Shown here: positions 15,759 through 24,057 of the stretch, one piece after another | Position numbering within the stretch: position 1 is the stretch's first letter | Layout of the letters: every line of letters begins with the position of its first letter | The notes under the pieces: generated by a model | What the model saw: only the letters and a program-made list of their open reading frames with translations | Told to the model about the DNA's origin: nothing | Databases searched by the model: none | Position numbers and translations under genes: made by a program | Assembly (NCBI GenBank): GCA_036676195.1 | Contig: JAKFDK010000044.1 | Location: 15,198-79,197, forward strand | Source: JAKFDK01 sp036676195 | Lineage (GTDB): Bacteria; Bacillota; Sulfobacillia; Symbiobacteriales; ZC4RG38 | Length of the DNA stretch: 64,000 bases | Reading direction: 5' to 3'

Positions 15759-18395
15759 ATGGCGTTGGTAGACAAGCCACAGGCCCAGCAGAGGACCGGT
15801 GCGAAAGACGATGTGCGTTGGGTATCGTCGGCCTGCAGCCTGTGCTATAGCCAGTGTACAATCAAGGCCAAGGTTGTGAACGGGGTCGTCATGAAGATCG
15901 AAGGCAACCCCGACAGCCCCCTGGGCTCCGGCCACCTGTGCCCCAAGGGCGTGGCCGGGATCATGACCCTGTACGATCCGAACCGGGTGAACGTGCCGCT
16001 GAAGCGCACCAACCCGAAGAAGGGTTTTGGCGAGGATCCCGGGTGGAAGGAAATCTCCTGGGACGAAGCCATGGACATCATCACGGCCAGGCTAAAGAAG
16101 ATTCGGGCCGAAAACCCGAAGAAGCTGGTGTTGCAGCGGACCACCACCTCCCCCAACACGGCCCGGACCGGCCTGGTGTGGATGTCGGCCTTCGGTTCGC
16201 CCAACCAGTGGCCCGCCGGCGGCGGCCTGCACTGCGGCAACGGCGCCCACCTGCTGAACGGCATGTTCCACGCCAGTTGGTCCATGCACCCGGACTATAC
16301 CTACGGGGAGTACGCCATTTACTTTGGCGCCAGCAAGGGCCACTCCGCCGGTCACTCCGCCAACCCCCTGGCCGGCCAGGCCGCCGAGGCCCGGGCGCGC
16401 GGTATGAAGCTGACGGTTGTGGACCCGATGTGCAACTTCGCCGGCGGCAAGTCAACCGACTGGGTACCGATCCGGGTCGGCACCGACGCCGCCCTGGCCC
16501 TGGGCATGGTCAACCTGCTGCTCAACGAGTTCGGGATCTACGACACCGAGTATCTGCAGACCCATACCAACGCCCCCTATCTGATTGGCGCCGACAGCAA
16601 GTATGTGCGGGACCCCGAGACCAAAAAGCCATTGGTGTGGGATGCGGCCGAAGGCAAGGCCAAGACCTATGACGACCCGACGGTGCAGATCAAGGACATG
16701 GCAATCCTGGGCACCTACGAGGTCAACGGCGTCAAGGCGCAGACCGGCTTCCAGAAGATCAAGGACCATGTGAAAAAGTATACGCCGGAAAAGGTCGAGT
16801 CCATCACGACCGTTTCGCCCGCCACGGTCCGCCGCCTGGCCAGGGAGTTCGGCGAACATGCCCGGGTTGGCAGCACCATCGAGATCGACGGCCACAAGCT
16901 GCCCTACCGGCCAGTTAGCGCCACCTACTTCCGCGGCGCCCAGGGCCACAAGAACTCGACCTGGAACTGCCTGGCCATCGAGCTGCTGAACCAAATCGTG
17001 GGCGCCTCCGATGTTCCGGGCGGCGCGCTGGGCTTCTCCCCGGTAATGCACGGCCATCCAGAAACCGGGCGGCCCTACTTTGAGCCGTACGAAGGCCCGG
17101 ACGGCCTGATGATCACCGGCGCCTGGCTTGCCCCGCACAAGCCCTACCCGATCACCGATCCGCCCGAACAGCCCAACCAGCTAACTCTGGTGAACTCCTG
17201 GCCCCTGACCATGTGCACCGGCTTCCTGGGCTCCAAGGATCAGGAGGAAATCTGGAGCCAGCTTGGGGTAGACTACCGGCCGGAGATGATGATCAACTTT
17301 GGCGCCAACTCGATCCTGAGCGTCGGTAACCCCGCTACGGTGGCCGAGGCCCTGAAGAAGTACGACTTCATCGTCTCCTTCGACCTGTTCATCACCGAGT
17401 TCAGCGAGTTTGCCGATATCGTGCTGCCCGACACCTCGTACCTGGAACGCCTGGACACGGCCCCGCAGTATCCGCCCCTGCTGAACCATCCCGGCGGCAC
17501 GGGCGACTGGGGCTGGCCGATTCGCCAGCCGGTCATTCAACCCGAGTTCCAGCGGCGTAACTTCCAGGAGGTCATGCTGGAACTGGCCTACCGAGTCGGC
17601 TTCGGCGACGAGTTCCACGCCATGATGAACCTGATTTTCCCGATCAAGGAGAAGTGGGCGTTGCAACCGGGCGAGAAGTACTCCTGGGAGGAGATTTCCG
17701 ACCGGCGGCTGCGCACCATGTTCGGGGACAAGTACAACCTCGACTGGTTCAAGGAAAACGGTCTCATGCGCTGGAAGAAGACGGTCAAGGAGATCTACTG
17801 GCGGCCCTTTGTGAAGTGCCGGGTGCCGATCTACTTTGAGATGATCAAGCCGATCGGCGAAAAGCAGAAGGCGGTCTTCGACAAGTTCGAGTTCTCGAAG
17901 CACTTCGACTGGAATCGCTGGGATCCGCTGCCCGAGTGGGCGCCCTGCAACTCCCACGCCTGCACGGACCCGCAGTACGACATGTACGGTTTCTACTACC
18001 GGGACGTGCTACACACCAACTCCTTCACCTACGAGAACCCCTGGTTGGATGAGGCGGCCCAGATGAGCCCGTTCAGCTACGCCATCGCCATTAATGACAA
18101 GGTGGCGGCCAAGAAGGGGCTCAAGAGCGGTGACCATGTCATCGTCGAGTCCCAGAAGGGCAAGAAGGTTCAGGGCCGGGTTATGCTCACCGATACCATT
18201 CATCCTGAGCACATCGCCGTTGGCGGCTGCGCCGGCCACTTCACCAAGTACCAGCCCATCGCCCTCGGCAAGGGCGTCCGCTTCAACGAACTACTTGAGG
18301 TGGAACTGGATAATATGGACCCGACCAACCTGAACCTGGATACGTGCGTGAAGATCAAGGTCTACAAGGATCCGAACCCGCCGAAGCAGCACTAG
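15759..18395 (+). CDS. Molybdopterin oxidoreductase catalytic subunit (PadB-like)
   Basis: The 878-residue protein belongs to the DMSO reductase family (bis-MGD cofactor). Cys26, Cys29, Cys33 and Cys61 (CSLCYSQC ... CPKG) bind the N-terminal [4Fe-4S] cluster. Cys159 in GGGLHCGNGAH is the best visible candidate for a metal ligand, by position only. The C-terminal molydopterin-dinucleotide domain begins near SPFSYAIAINDKVAAKKG. There is no Tat signal, which argues for a cytoplasmic enzyme, as reported for phenylacetyl-CoA:acceptor oxidoreductase. That function fits the adjacent 2-oxoacid oxidoreductase, since phenylacetyl-CoA would become phenylglyoxylate. It remains an inference from context, and an alternative substrate is possible. 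Confidence 0.85.
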   Translation: MALVDKPQAQQRTGAKDDVRWVSSACSLCYSQCTIKAKVVNGVVMKIEGNPDSPLGSGHLCPKGVAGIMTLYDPNRVNVPLKRTNPKKGFGEDPGWKEISWDEAMDIITARLKKIRAENPKKLVLQRTTTSPNTARTGLVWMSAFGSPNQWPAGGGLHCGNGAHLLNGMFHASWSMHPDYTYGEYAIYFGASKGHSAGHSANPLAGQAAEARARGMKLTVVDPMCNFAGGKSTDWVPIRVGTDAALALGMVNLLLNEFGIYDTEYLQTHTNAPYLIGADSKYVRDPETKKPLVWDAAEGKAKTYDDPTVQIKDMAILGTYEVNGVKAQTGFQKIKDHVKKYTPEKVESITTVSPATVRRLAREFGEHARVGSTIEIDGHKLPYRPVSATYFRGAQGHKNSTWNCLAIELLNQIVGASDVPGGALGFSPVMHGHPETGRPYFEPYEGPDGLMITGAWLAPHKPYPITDPPEQPNQLTLVNSWPLTMCTGFLGSKDQEEIWSQLGVDYRPEMMINFGANSILSVGNPATVAEALKKYDFIVSFDLFITEFSEFADIVLPDTSYLERLDTAPQYPPLLNHPGGTGDWGWPIRQPVIQPEFQRRNFQEVMLELAYRVGFGDEFHAMMNLIFPIKEKWALQPGEKYSWEEISDRRLRTMFGDKYNLDWFKENGLMRWKKTVKEIYWRPFVKCRVPIYFEMIKPIGEKQKAVFDKFEFSKHFDWNRWDPLPEWAPCNSHACTDPQYDMYGFYYRDVLHTNSFTYENPWLDEAAQMSPFSYAIAINDKVAAKKGLKSGDHVIVESQKGKKVQGRVMLTDTIHPEHIAVGGCAGHFTKYQPIALGKGVRFNELLEVELDNMDPTNLNLDTCVKIKVYKDPNPPKQH

Positions 18396-18399
18396 TCGT

Positions 18400-18437
18400 A
18401 AAGCAGGCGCCGGGGTTTTCCCGGCGCCTGCTTTTAT
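18400..18437 (+). terminator. Rho-independent terminator of the molybdoenzyme operon
   Basis: A perfect 15-bp stem (arm AAAGCAGGCGCCGGG, 18400-18414), a GTTTT loop, the complementary arm and a short T-run follow the catalytic subunit stop by only a few bases. This is a strong intrinsic terminator. Confidence 0.92.
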
Positions 18438-18559
18438 CCAGTTATGAAACGACCCATTGGATTCTATAATAATGAAGTTAGGGCGGGCAAAAGGGACCGG
18501 GGTAATGGCAACTGCTCGGTGACGAAGGCCTGATACTCCTGATGGGAGGAGGGAACAGG

Positions 18560-18937
18560 ATGAGTTTTCTTAGCGGCTTGATGGGCAACGCTTCGGAGAT
18601 GAATCGTGCGGACGCGCAAACCGAGTTTGCCGGCCTGCTGTCCAAGACAGAGACAATCGAAAAGGCATACAGGCTCATTCGGGATATGTTTTTGTTTACA
18701 AACAAACGCTTGATCCTGGTCGATAAACAGGGCCTGACCGGAAAAAAGGTGGAGTACCATTCCATTCCGTACAAGAGCATTACCCATTTCAGCATTGAGA
18801 CCGCGGGGCATTTCGACCTGGAAGCTGAACTAAAGATCTGGATTTCCGGCAGTCCGGAGCCCCTGCAGGTGCAATTTAACAAGAGCTTGAACGTTTACGA
18901 AATCCAAACCGTTTTGGCAGAGTATGTGATGAAGTAG
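18560..18937 (+). CDS. Bacterial PH-domain protein (YvbH-type)
   Basis: The 125-residue cytosolic protein consists almost entirely of a bacterial pleckstrin-homology domain: FTNKRLILVDKQGLTGKKVEY, split here by its central Gly, then HSIPYKSITHFSIETAG and FDLEAELKIWISG. The function of this family is unknown. I chose the ATG at 18560 because GGAGGAGGG ends eight bases before it; an ATG at 18542 overlaps no ribosome site. A TATAAT hexamer at 18465-18470 could serve as its -10. It is flanked by terminators on both sides, so it is monocistronic. Confidence 0.85.
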   Translation: MSFLSGLMGNASEMNRADAQTEFAGLLSKTETIEKAYRLIRDMFLFTNKRLILVDKQGLTGKKVEYHSIPYKSITHFSIETAGHFDLEAELKIWISGSPEPLQVQFNKSLNVYEIQTVLAEYVMK

Positions 18938-18965
18938 GAACTATTATTCTCCTACTCATCAAACC

Positions 18966-19008
18966 GAAACAGAGGGTCCTTCCGCAAGCCGGAAGGACCC
19001 TCTGTTTC
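18966..19008. terminator. Perfect 19-bp hairpin after the PH-domain gene
   Basis: Two perfectly complementary 19-base arms (starting GAAACAGAGGG and ending CCCTCTGTTTC) enclose a five-base CAAGC loop. The short TTT within the distal arm supports a terminator. It lies 28 bases after the stop codon. Confidence 0.75.
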
Positions 19009-19118
19009 CTGTGGCGGGGGGCAGCAACAAACAGTGCGCGACAGCAGGCGTTCGTCCGATCAAGTAGAACTCATACAATTAACACAGTGAATTCTCAGCC
19101 TCATAAAGGAGAATGCCG

Positions 19119-20330
19119 GTGCCTGTCTCCCGTAACCTCATCGTTAGCCTCAGCACCGTCGTCCTGCTCATTACCTCCATCAGCGTGGGCTCGTTCACCC
19201 TGTTTTTGCCGTCCATGGAAACCGAGTTTGGCTGGTCGCGCGTCATGGTCACCGTGCCCTATACCGTCGCCATGGTGGCCTGGGGGATTGGTTCCCCGAT
19301 TTTTGGCAAGCTGGCCGACGATTTTGGCACCCGTCCGGTTATTCTGGGCGGTACCCTCCTGATGGCCGCAGGGTTCCTGGGGATGGGTCTGGCACAGAAC
19401 CTGTGGCAACTGACCCTGTGTTTTGGGATTTTGGTCGGGCTGGCGATGGGGGCGTGTGGTCTCTCTATCATCTCGCTCCTGGTGGCCAAACATTTCGATG
19501 CCGCCAGTCGGGGCCGGGCTGTGGGGCTGGTGCAGATGGCATCGCCACTGAACGCGCTCCTGCTGGCACCGGTCCTGTTCATGTTGATCGAGAAAAGCAA
19601 CTGGCGGATGGCCGCCCTGTTCATTGGCGCGCTGCTGCTGTTCATTGCTTTTCCACTGGCCTGGATCGGCGCCCGTGACCCCAGGGCGCCCCACCCCGCC
19701 GAGCGGGCCCGCATCGGGTGGCGGGCGTGCTTGCCCTACCTGCGGGATAAAACCATTATGGCCCTGTTCCTGGCCCGCCTGGCCTGTGGCCTGGCCTTTT
19801 ACCAGATTGCCCACCTGGTCCCGCTGGCGATCAGCAAGGGGGTCGAACCCGCCGTGGCGGCCCTGGCGGTCAGTGTTTTCGGCGGCTCAGCCGTGCTCAT
19901 GACATTCCTTTCCGGTTGGCTGGCCGACCGGTACGGACGAGGACGTGTGCTGGGTATCACCTATTTCCTGCGTGGCATCGGCACCATCGGGCTGGCTTTT
20001 GCGGTGCCGAATGAAACGTGGCTGTTTCTGTTGGTGGTGGTTGGTATCGGACCCACCTACGGTACGGTTGCCGTCAACAACGTGATGTTCTTTGAGGCGA
20101 TTGGTCCCAAACTGGCCGGCATGATCCTGGGGATAAGTTTCATCGTACACCAGGTGGGTGCAGCCGGCGGACCGCTGGTGGGCAGCATCGCCTACGACAT
20201 GACTGGAACCTATGATGTTTATACATTTGTCATCGGGCTTGTTCTCCTGGCCACAGGTGCCATCACCTATAAGATCAAGGATGTATCCAACGCGGTGCCG
20301 CGCCAGGCGGTCGCCGAAGCAGCGCAGTGA
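19119..20330 (+). CDS. Major facilitator superfamily transporter (monocarboxylate-type)
   Basis: This twelve-span secondary transporter of 403 residues contains the MFS loop 2-3 motif GKLADDFGTRPVILGG and its repeat GWLADRYGRGRVLGI in the second half. The early FLPSMETEFGWSR segment is characteristic of the oxalate/formate and monocarboxylate branch, so it probably carries an organic acid. I prefer the GTG at 19119, seven bases after AAAGGAG, over the ATG at 19113, which is one base from it. A weak TACAAT -10 lies at 19074-19079. The substrate is unknown. Confidence 0.85.
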   Translation: MPVSRNLIVSLSTVVLLITSISVGSFTLFLPSMETEFGWSRVMVTVPYTVAMVAWGIGSPIFGKLADDFGTRPVILGGTLLMAAGFLGMGLAQNLWQLTLCFGILVGLAMGACGLSIISLLVAKHFDAASRGRAVGLVQMASPLNALLLAPVLFMLIEKSNWRMAALFIGALLLFIAFPLAWIGARDPRAPHPAERARIGWRACLPYLRDKTIMALFLARLACGLAFYQIAHLVPLAISKGVEPAVAALAVSVFGGSAVLMTFLSGWLADRYGRGRVLGITYFLRGIGTIGLAFAVPNETWLFLLVVVGIGPTYGTVAVNNVMFFEAIGPKLAGMILGISFIVHQVGAAGGPLVGSIAYDMTGTYDVYTFVIGLVLLATGAITYKIKDVSNAVPRQAVAEAAQ

Positions 20331-20384
20331 CCCAAACCCACCCCGCCCCGTACGATGCATGAAGACTACAGGGAGGTGTGGGCT

Positions 20385-21035
20385 GTGGCCTCAACCCCGT
20401 CTGCGTTGCCCCTGGCTGTAGGCCAGGTACCGGCCGAGCAGCGTTGTACCCTGCCTCGGGTCCGCCCGTCGCTGGCCGAGCCCCTGCGCCCTGCGCCCGA
20501 CTTTGTGGCCCCTGCCTATACCGGCGGCGGCAGCAGCGAGCAGGTGCGCCTGTCTGACTTCCGGGGCGAGTGGTTGGTGCTCCACTTTTACATCGGTGAC
20601 CATACCTACGTCTGACCGACCGAACTGGCGGCAGTGGCCGTGCGCCACCCTCAGTTCCGGGCCATGGGCGCCCGAGTCCTGGCGATCAGCACCGACAGTG
20701 TGGAGTCTCATGCCGTGTTTACCCAGGTTTCGCCCTCAGGGCGACAGATCAATTTCCCGCTGCTTTCGGACCACACCGGCCAGATCAGCGCCGCCTACGG
20801 TGTGCTGGACCCCTGGCGGGGAACTGCCCAACACGCCACCGTGTTCATTGATCCGGACGGCTATGTGCAGGCGGTGCTGATTTACCCCCGCACGGTAGGC
20901 CGCAACATCGACGAAGTGCTGCGGATCCTGGCCGGGTTGCAGGCACATGCCGCCACCGGCCTGCAGATCCCGGCCCAGTGGCAGCCGGGGCAGGCGGGGA
21001 TTCCCCGTGACCTGCGCCTGGCGGGGCGTGTTTAA
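20385..21035 (+). CDS. Selenocysteine-containing peroxiredoxin (TGA read as Sec at codon 77)
   Basis: The frame encodes an AhpC/TSA-fold peroxiredoxin of 216 residues interrupted once, by TGA at 20613-20615. The flanking codons read D-H-T-Y-V-[TGA]-P-T-E-L, whereas the family has FTFVCPTEL, so the TGA sits exactly at the peroxidatic cysteine. The frame then stays open for 140 codons with conserved features (ARVLAISTDSVESH, FPLLSDHTGQISAAYGV, the late TVGRNIDEVLRIL). No resolving Cys is visible (only Cys at about residue 21), so it would be a 1-Sec enzyme reducing peroxides. A SECIS-like hairpin follows the TGA. The GTG start at 20385 has GGGAGG seven to nine bases upstream. A simple nonsense pseudogene is the alternative but fits poorly. 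Confidence 0.85.
20622..20657 (+). promoter_or_regulatory. SECIS-like hairpin for Sec insertion
   Basis: A lower stem GAACTG/CAGTTC (20622-20627 with 20652-20657) encloses an apical stem GTGGC/GCCAC (20634-20638 with 20644-20648) with a five-base CGTGC loop containing G and U. The loop begins 24 bases after the TGA, within the 16-37 base range usual for bacterial SECIS elements bound by SelB. It overlaps the coding sequence, as bacterial SECIS elements do. Confidence 0.7.
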
Positions 21036-21068
21036 GCACAACTGAGGCCGCCGGTGTGCTCACCTGAA

Positions 21069-21103
21069 AGAGGTCCGGCGGTTGTTAAAACCGCCGGACC
21101 TCT
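21069..21103. terminator. Bidirectional terminator between converging genes
   Basis: A perfect 15-bp stem (arms AGAGGTCCGGCGGTT and its complement) has a five-base loop that contains the stop codon of the leftward folate gene. It lies 34 bases after the rightward peroxiredoxin stop, so it probably serves both convergent transcripts. Confidence 0.75.
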
Positions 21104-21666
21104 GCGTCGGTGACGGTGCCGTGCACCAGGATATCATGGGACCCCCGGGGCACCGATGCCGTCTGCACCTGAAAGGCGAAGCAGAAGCCGAATCTGGGCA
21201 CTTCCGGCCGGACCAGGGGCAGGAAGCGGTCGTAGTAGCCACCGCCGTAACCCAGCCGACCCCCCTGCCCGTCGAAGGCCAGCCCGGGCACCACCACCAG
21301 GTCCATTTCCTCTGGCTCAACCACCGGTGCGGTGGCCGCCGGTTCGGTCAGCCCGAAGGGACCGGGGACCAGTTCCGCCGGACTGCCCGTGTACTGATGG
21401 AACATCATCTGCCGGATACCGGCCCGTCGGGTCACCCGGGGCAGGGCTACCCGCCGGCCCTGGCCCAGGGCTGTGGCAATGGCGTGCTGGGTGTCCACTT
21501 CCTCCGCCATGGCCCAGTAAAAGGCGATGGTCCCCGCCCGGCCGAATTCTGGCAGTTCCACCAGGTGCTGCTGGGCTCGGGCGCTGCGCTGCGCCCGCAT
21601 AGCCGCGTCTTCGGCCGCCCGGCGCTGCTGCATGGCTGCCCGCAACGCCGCCTTTTCCTCCCTCAT
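21085..21666 (-). CDS. 5-formyltetrahydrofolate cyclo-ligase
   Basis: This enzyme converts 5-formyl-THF to 5,10-methenyl-THF with ATP, recovering stored folate. The 193-residue length is normal. The diagnostic motif GRLGYGGGYYDRFL is present near residue 140, the N-terminal basic segment KAALRAAMQQRRAA binds nucleotide, and VVVPGLAFDGQG precedes the glycine-rich motif. The ATG is preceded by only a weak GGCGG-type site. Its coding end forms part of the bidirectional terminator. A gene for an ASCH protein lies immediately upstream in the same direction. Confidence 0.92.
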   Translation of the reverse strand: MREEKAALRAAMQQRRAAEDAAMRAQRSARAQQHLVELPEFGRAGTIAFYWAMAEEVDTQHAIATALGQGRRVALPRVTRRAGIRQMMFHQYTGSPAELVPGPFGLTEPAATAPVVEPEEMDLVVVPGLAFDGQGGRLGYGGGYYDRFLPLVRPEVPRFGFCFAFQVQTASVPRGSHDILVHGTVTDAEVRRF

Positions 21667-21681
21667 GCCGCCTGCCCCGCC

Positions 21682-22029
21682 TCAGTCGCCGATTTCAGAG
21701 AAGAACACCACGGTAACGTCAGAGTCCATGCTGATCGGGGCGCTGTAGATCTGCTGGAGGAAGTCAACCGCATCCTGAGCGGTGCGCATCTCCGGGTTTT
21801 CGCCCTCGAGTTCCTCCGCTGTCAGGTCACGGATCGGTTTGACCACGACCTTGTCGATGATGGCGGTAAATACCTTCTTGCGCCGCTTGTAACGGTCACC
21901 GTAGGTGACGAGAACCACGTCCCCGTCATCATACTTGTAGCGTTTATCCCCGAGTCGAATCGTACAGGTCTTATCCCGGCTGACCAGAAAGCCATGATAG
22001 ACCGAGGAGTAGAAATTCAGGGCCTTCAA
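21682..22029 (-). CDS. ASCH-domain protein
   Basis: The 115-residue protein matches the ASCH fold (a PUA-like beta barrel thought to bind RNA or nucleotides). It opens KALNFYSSVYHGFLVSRDKT, then CTIRLGDKRYKYDDGDVVLVT, and ends DVTVVFFSEIG. The TTG start follows AAAGGAGG with normal spacing, and there is no better in-frame ATG. It is 15 bases upstream of the folate cyclo-ligase gene in the same direction. The biological role of this subfamily is not established. Confidence 0.85.
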   Translation of the reverse strand: MKALNFYSSVYHGFLVSRDKTCTIRLGDKRYKYDDGDVVLVTYGDRYKRRKKVFTAIIDKVVVKPIRDLTAEELEGENPEMRTAQDAVDFLQQIYSAPISMDSDVTVVFFSEIGD

Positions 22030-22192
22030 CGTAGGCGCCTCCTTTATTTGTCAGGGGCTACCAGCCCGGCCGCCAGGCTGGACAACTACAGCCTGCTTTT
22101 TCACCCGCTCTACTTTCGCCCGCGGCACACGAACCTCCTGCTATTTTAACCCTGCGACACCAGCCCATGCCGGTCGAGGTGCAAAAGATCAC

Positions 22193-22557
22193 CTAACCGA
22201 TGGGGCGCGGCGGGCTGCCACACGGCCCGTGGCCAGCCGCCTGCGCCTGTATTCGGGCGCGGCCGCCACAACGGTCGCATATGTAAACGGCGCCGGCGAC
22301 GGGGGGAGCCACTGCCCCCGGTTCTGGCTCCGTGGCTCGACCACACAGGCTGCAGCGTGAAGCCGTGGCGGGCGGGGGCGCTGCCGTTGCTGCCAGCCCG
22401 GGGTTCACCACCGGCCGGGCCCGCAGTCGCCGCAGGAGGTCCAGGCTCACGTAGGCATTTAACCGCAGCACCTCGAAATCGGGGTGCCGGGTGTGAATTT
22501 CCGCCACCGCGTCCGGGCGGTGGTTCTGGGCCGCGGCCAGTGAATAATGGTTTTCAT
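22193..22557 (-). CDS. Small protein with ClpX-type zinc ribbon; start or frame unresolved
   Basis: A leftward frame of about 120 codons reads ENHYSLAAAQNH at its beginning, has a leucine-rich middle (LRLNAYVSLDLLRRLRA), then an Ala/Pro linker and a four-Cys zinc ribbon (CSLCGR ... GAVYICDRCGG) resembling the ClpX N-terminal zinc finger. The only well-placed ribosome site (GAGGAGGGAG) points to an ATG at 22557 that is out of frame with this protein by one base. An extra A in the AAAA run at 22551-22554 would join them. It may therefore be a frameshifted gene or a sequence error. The function is unknown. Confidence 0.45.
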
Positions 22558-22629
22558 CTACTCCCTCCTCAGGTAATCCCGTCTGTACAGACTGGAAAAA
22601 CCCCTTGGAGGTTCGGCAGCCAGACACAG

Positions 22630-22670
22630 AAAATGCAGGGCCGCCCCCGCTCGAAGCCGGGGCGGCCCTG
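22630..22670 (-). terminator. Rho-independent terminator after accC
   Basis: Reading leftward, arms CAGGGCCGCCCC and GGGGCGGCCCTG (22659-22670 and 22636-22647 on the + strand) are followed by ATTTTCT. It begins 14 bases after the biotin carboxylase stop. Confidence 0.88.
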
Positions 22671-22683
22671 GTACGCCAGGCGC

Positions 22684-24033
22684 TTACTTGAGGCCCAGGA
22701 AGTCTTCCAGCCAGGTGGTGCTGAACTTGCCCGCCTGGAAGTCGTCGTTGGTGAGGATGCGCTGGTGCACAGGCATCGTGGTCTTGATGCCTTCAATCTT
22801 GAATTCGCCCAGGGCCCGCAGCATCCGGGCCACCGCCTCGTCGCGGTTCTCGGCCCAGACCACCAGCTTGCCCACCAGCGAGTCGTAGAAGGGTGCCACC
22901 TTGTACCCGGGGTAGAGCATCGAGTCAAACCGGACCCACGGGCCGCCGGGCGGCTCATAAACGGAAACAGTGCCGGTGGATGGGAAAAGCTTGTTATCCG
23001 GATCCTCGGCGTTAATGCGGGCTTCCAGGGCGTGGCCCCGGAAGGAGATGTCCTCCTGCTTGTACCGCAGAGGTTCACCGGACGCCACCCGGATCTGCTC
23101 CTTCACAATGTCCACTCCGGTGATCAGTTCCGTCACCGGATGCTCCACCTGGACCCGGGTGTTCATTTCAATGAAGAAGAACTCACCGGTGCTGTCGTCC
23201 AGCAGGAACTCACAGGTGCCGGCATTGGAGTAGTTCACTGTTTTGGCCGCCGCCACCGCGGCGGCGTGGACCTGGGCAGCCTTCTCCCGGCTGATGGACG
23301 GCGCCGGCGCCTCTTCGAACAACTTCTGCCGACGGCGCTGCAGGGAGCACTCGCGCTCACCCAGGTGAATCACGTTGCCATGCTTGTCCCCCAGGATCTG
23401 CACCTCAATGTGCCGGGCGACCTCCAGGTAACGTTCCAGGTAAACGTCGGTGTTGCCAAAGGCGGCGCCGGCCTCTGAGGCGGCCCGCTCCAACTGCTGG
23501 CGCAGGTCATCGGCATTACGGGCAATGCGAATGCCACGGCCGCCGCCACCGCCGGACGCCTTGATCAGAATCGGATAACCGATGCTTTCGGCCGCCTGCA
23601 GGGCCTCTTCGACCGAACTCACGGTCCCGTCCGACCCGGGAACGACTGGCACGCCGGCCTGCTTCATGAGTTCACGGGCGCGGTCCTTAATCCCCATCGC
23701 CCGGATGGCATCAGCCTCCGGGCCAATAAACGTAATGCCCCAGTGCTTGCATGCCTCGGCAAAGAACGGATTCTCTGCCAGGAAGCCGTAACCGGGGTGG
23801 ATGGCGTCCGCCTTGGCGGCACTGGCAGCCGTAATGATCGCCGGAACGCTCAGGTAACTCTGATTGGTCGGGGCCGGACCGATGTAATGCGCTTCGTCGG
23901 CCAGCTTGACGTGCAGGGCATCCTTGTCCGCTTCGGAATAGACGGCCACCGTGGCGATTCCGAGTTCCCTGCAGGCGCGGATGATGCGGACGGCAATCTC
24001 GCCGCGGTTTGCTACGAGGACCTTCTGAAACAT
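22684..24033 (-). CDS. accC: Biotin carboxylase
   Basis: This ATP-grasp enzyme carboxylates biotin on the carrier protein, feeding acetyl-CoA or propionyl-CoA carboxylation. Features are FQKVLVANRGEIAVRIIRAC at the N-terminus, the glycine-rich ATP loop KASGGGGGRGIRIA, and EMNTRVQVEHPVTE with the catalytic Glu/Asn/Arg residues. The 449-residue length is standard. I chose the ATG at 24033, seven bases after GGGAGG, over a TTG six bases upstream. The matching carrier and carboxyltransferase genes lie 4.4 kb away across the AT-rich island, so this copy has its own transcription unit. Confidence 0.95.
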   Translation of the reverse strand: MFQKVLVANRGEIAVRIIRACRELGIATVAVYSEADKDALHVKLADEAHYIGPAPTNQSYLSVPAIITAASAAKADAIHPGYGFLAENPFFAEACKHWGITFIGPEADAIRAMGIKDRARELMKQAGVPVVPGSDGTVSSVEEALQAAESIGYPILIKASGGGGGRGIRIARNADDLRQQLERAASEAGAAFGNTDVYLERYLEVARHIEVQILGDKHGNVIHLGERECSLQRRRQKLFEEAPAPSISREKAAQVHAAAVAAAKTVNYSNAGTCEFLLDDSTGEFFFIEMNTRVQVEHPVTELITGVDIVKEQIRVASGEPLRYKQEDISFRGHALEARINAEDPDNKLFPSTGTVSVYEPPGGPWVRFDSMLYPGYKVAPFYDSLVGKLVVWAENRDEAVARMLRALGEFKIEGIKTTMPVHQRILTNDDFQAGKFSTTWLEDFLGLK

Positions 24034-24057
24034 TGCCAACCTCCCGGAGTATAGCCG

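Noticed and set aside
18475..18545. A possible riboswitch in the leader of the PH-domain gene
   Set aside because: Purine-rich sequence is present, but I could not match any conserved aptamer core or a terminator/antiterminator pair.
20613..20615. TGA interpreted as a true stop that makes the peroxiredoxin a pseudogene
   Set aside because: The codon falls exactly at the catalytic Cys position, conservation continues in the same frame for 140 codons, and a SECIS-like hairpin follows at the right distance.
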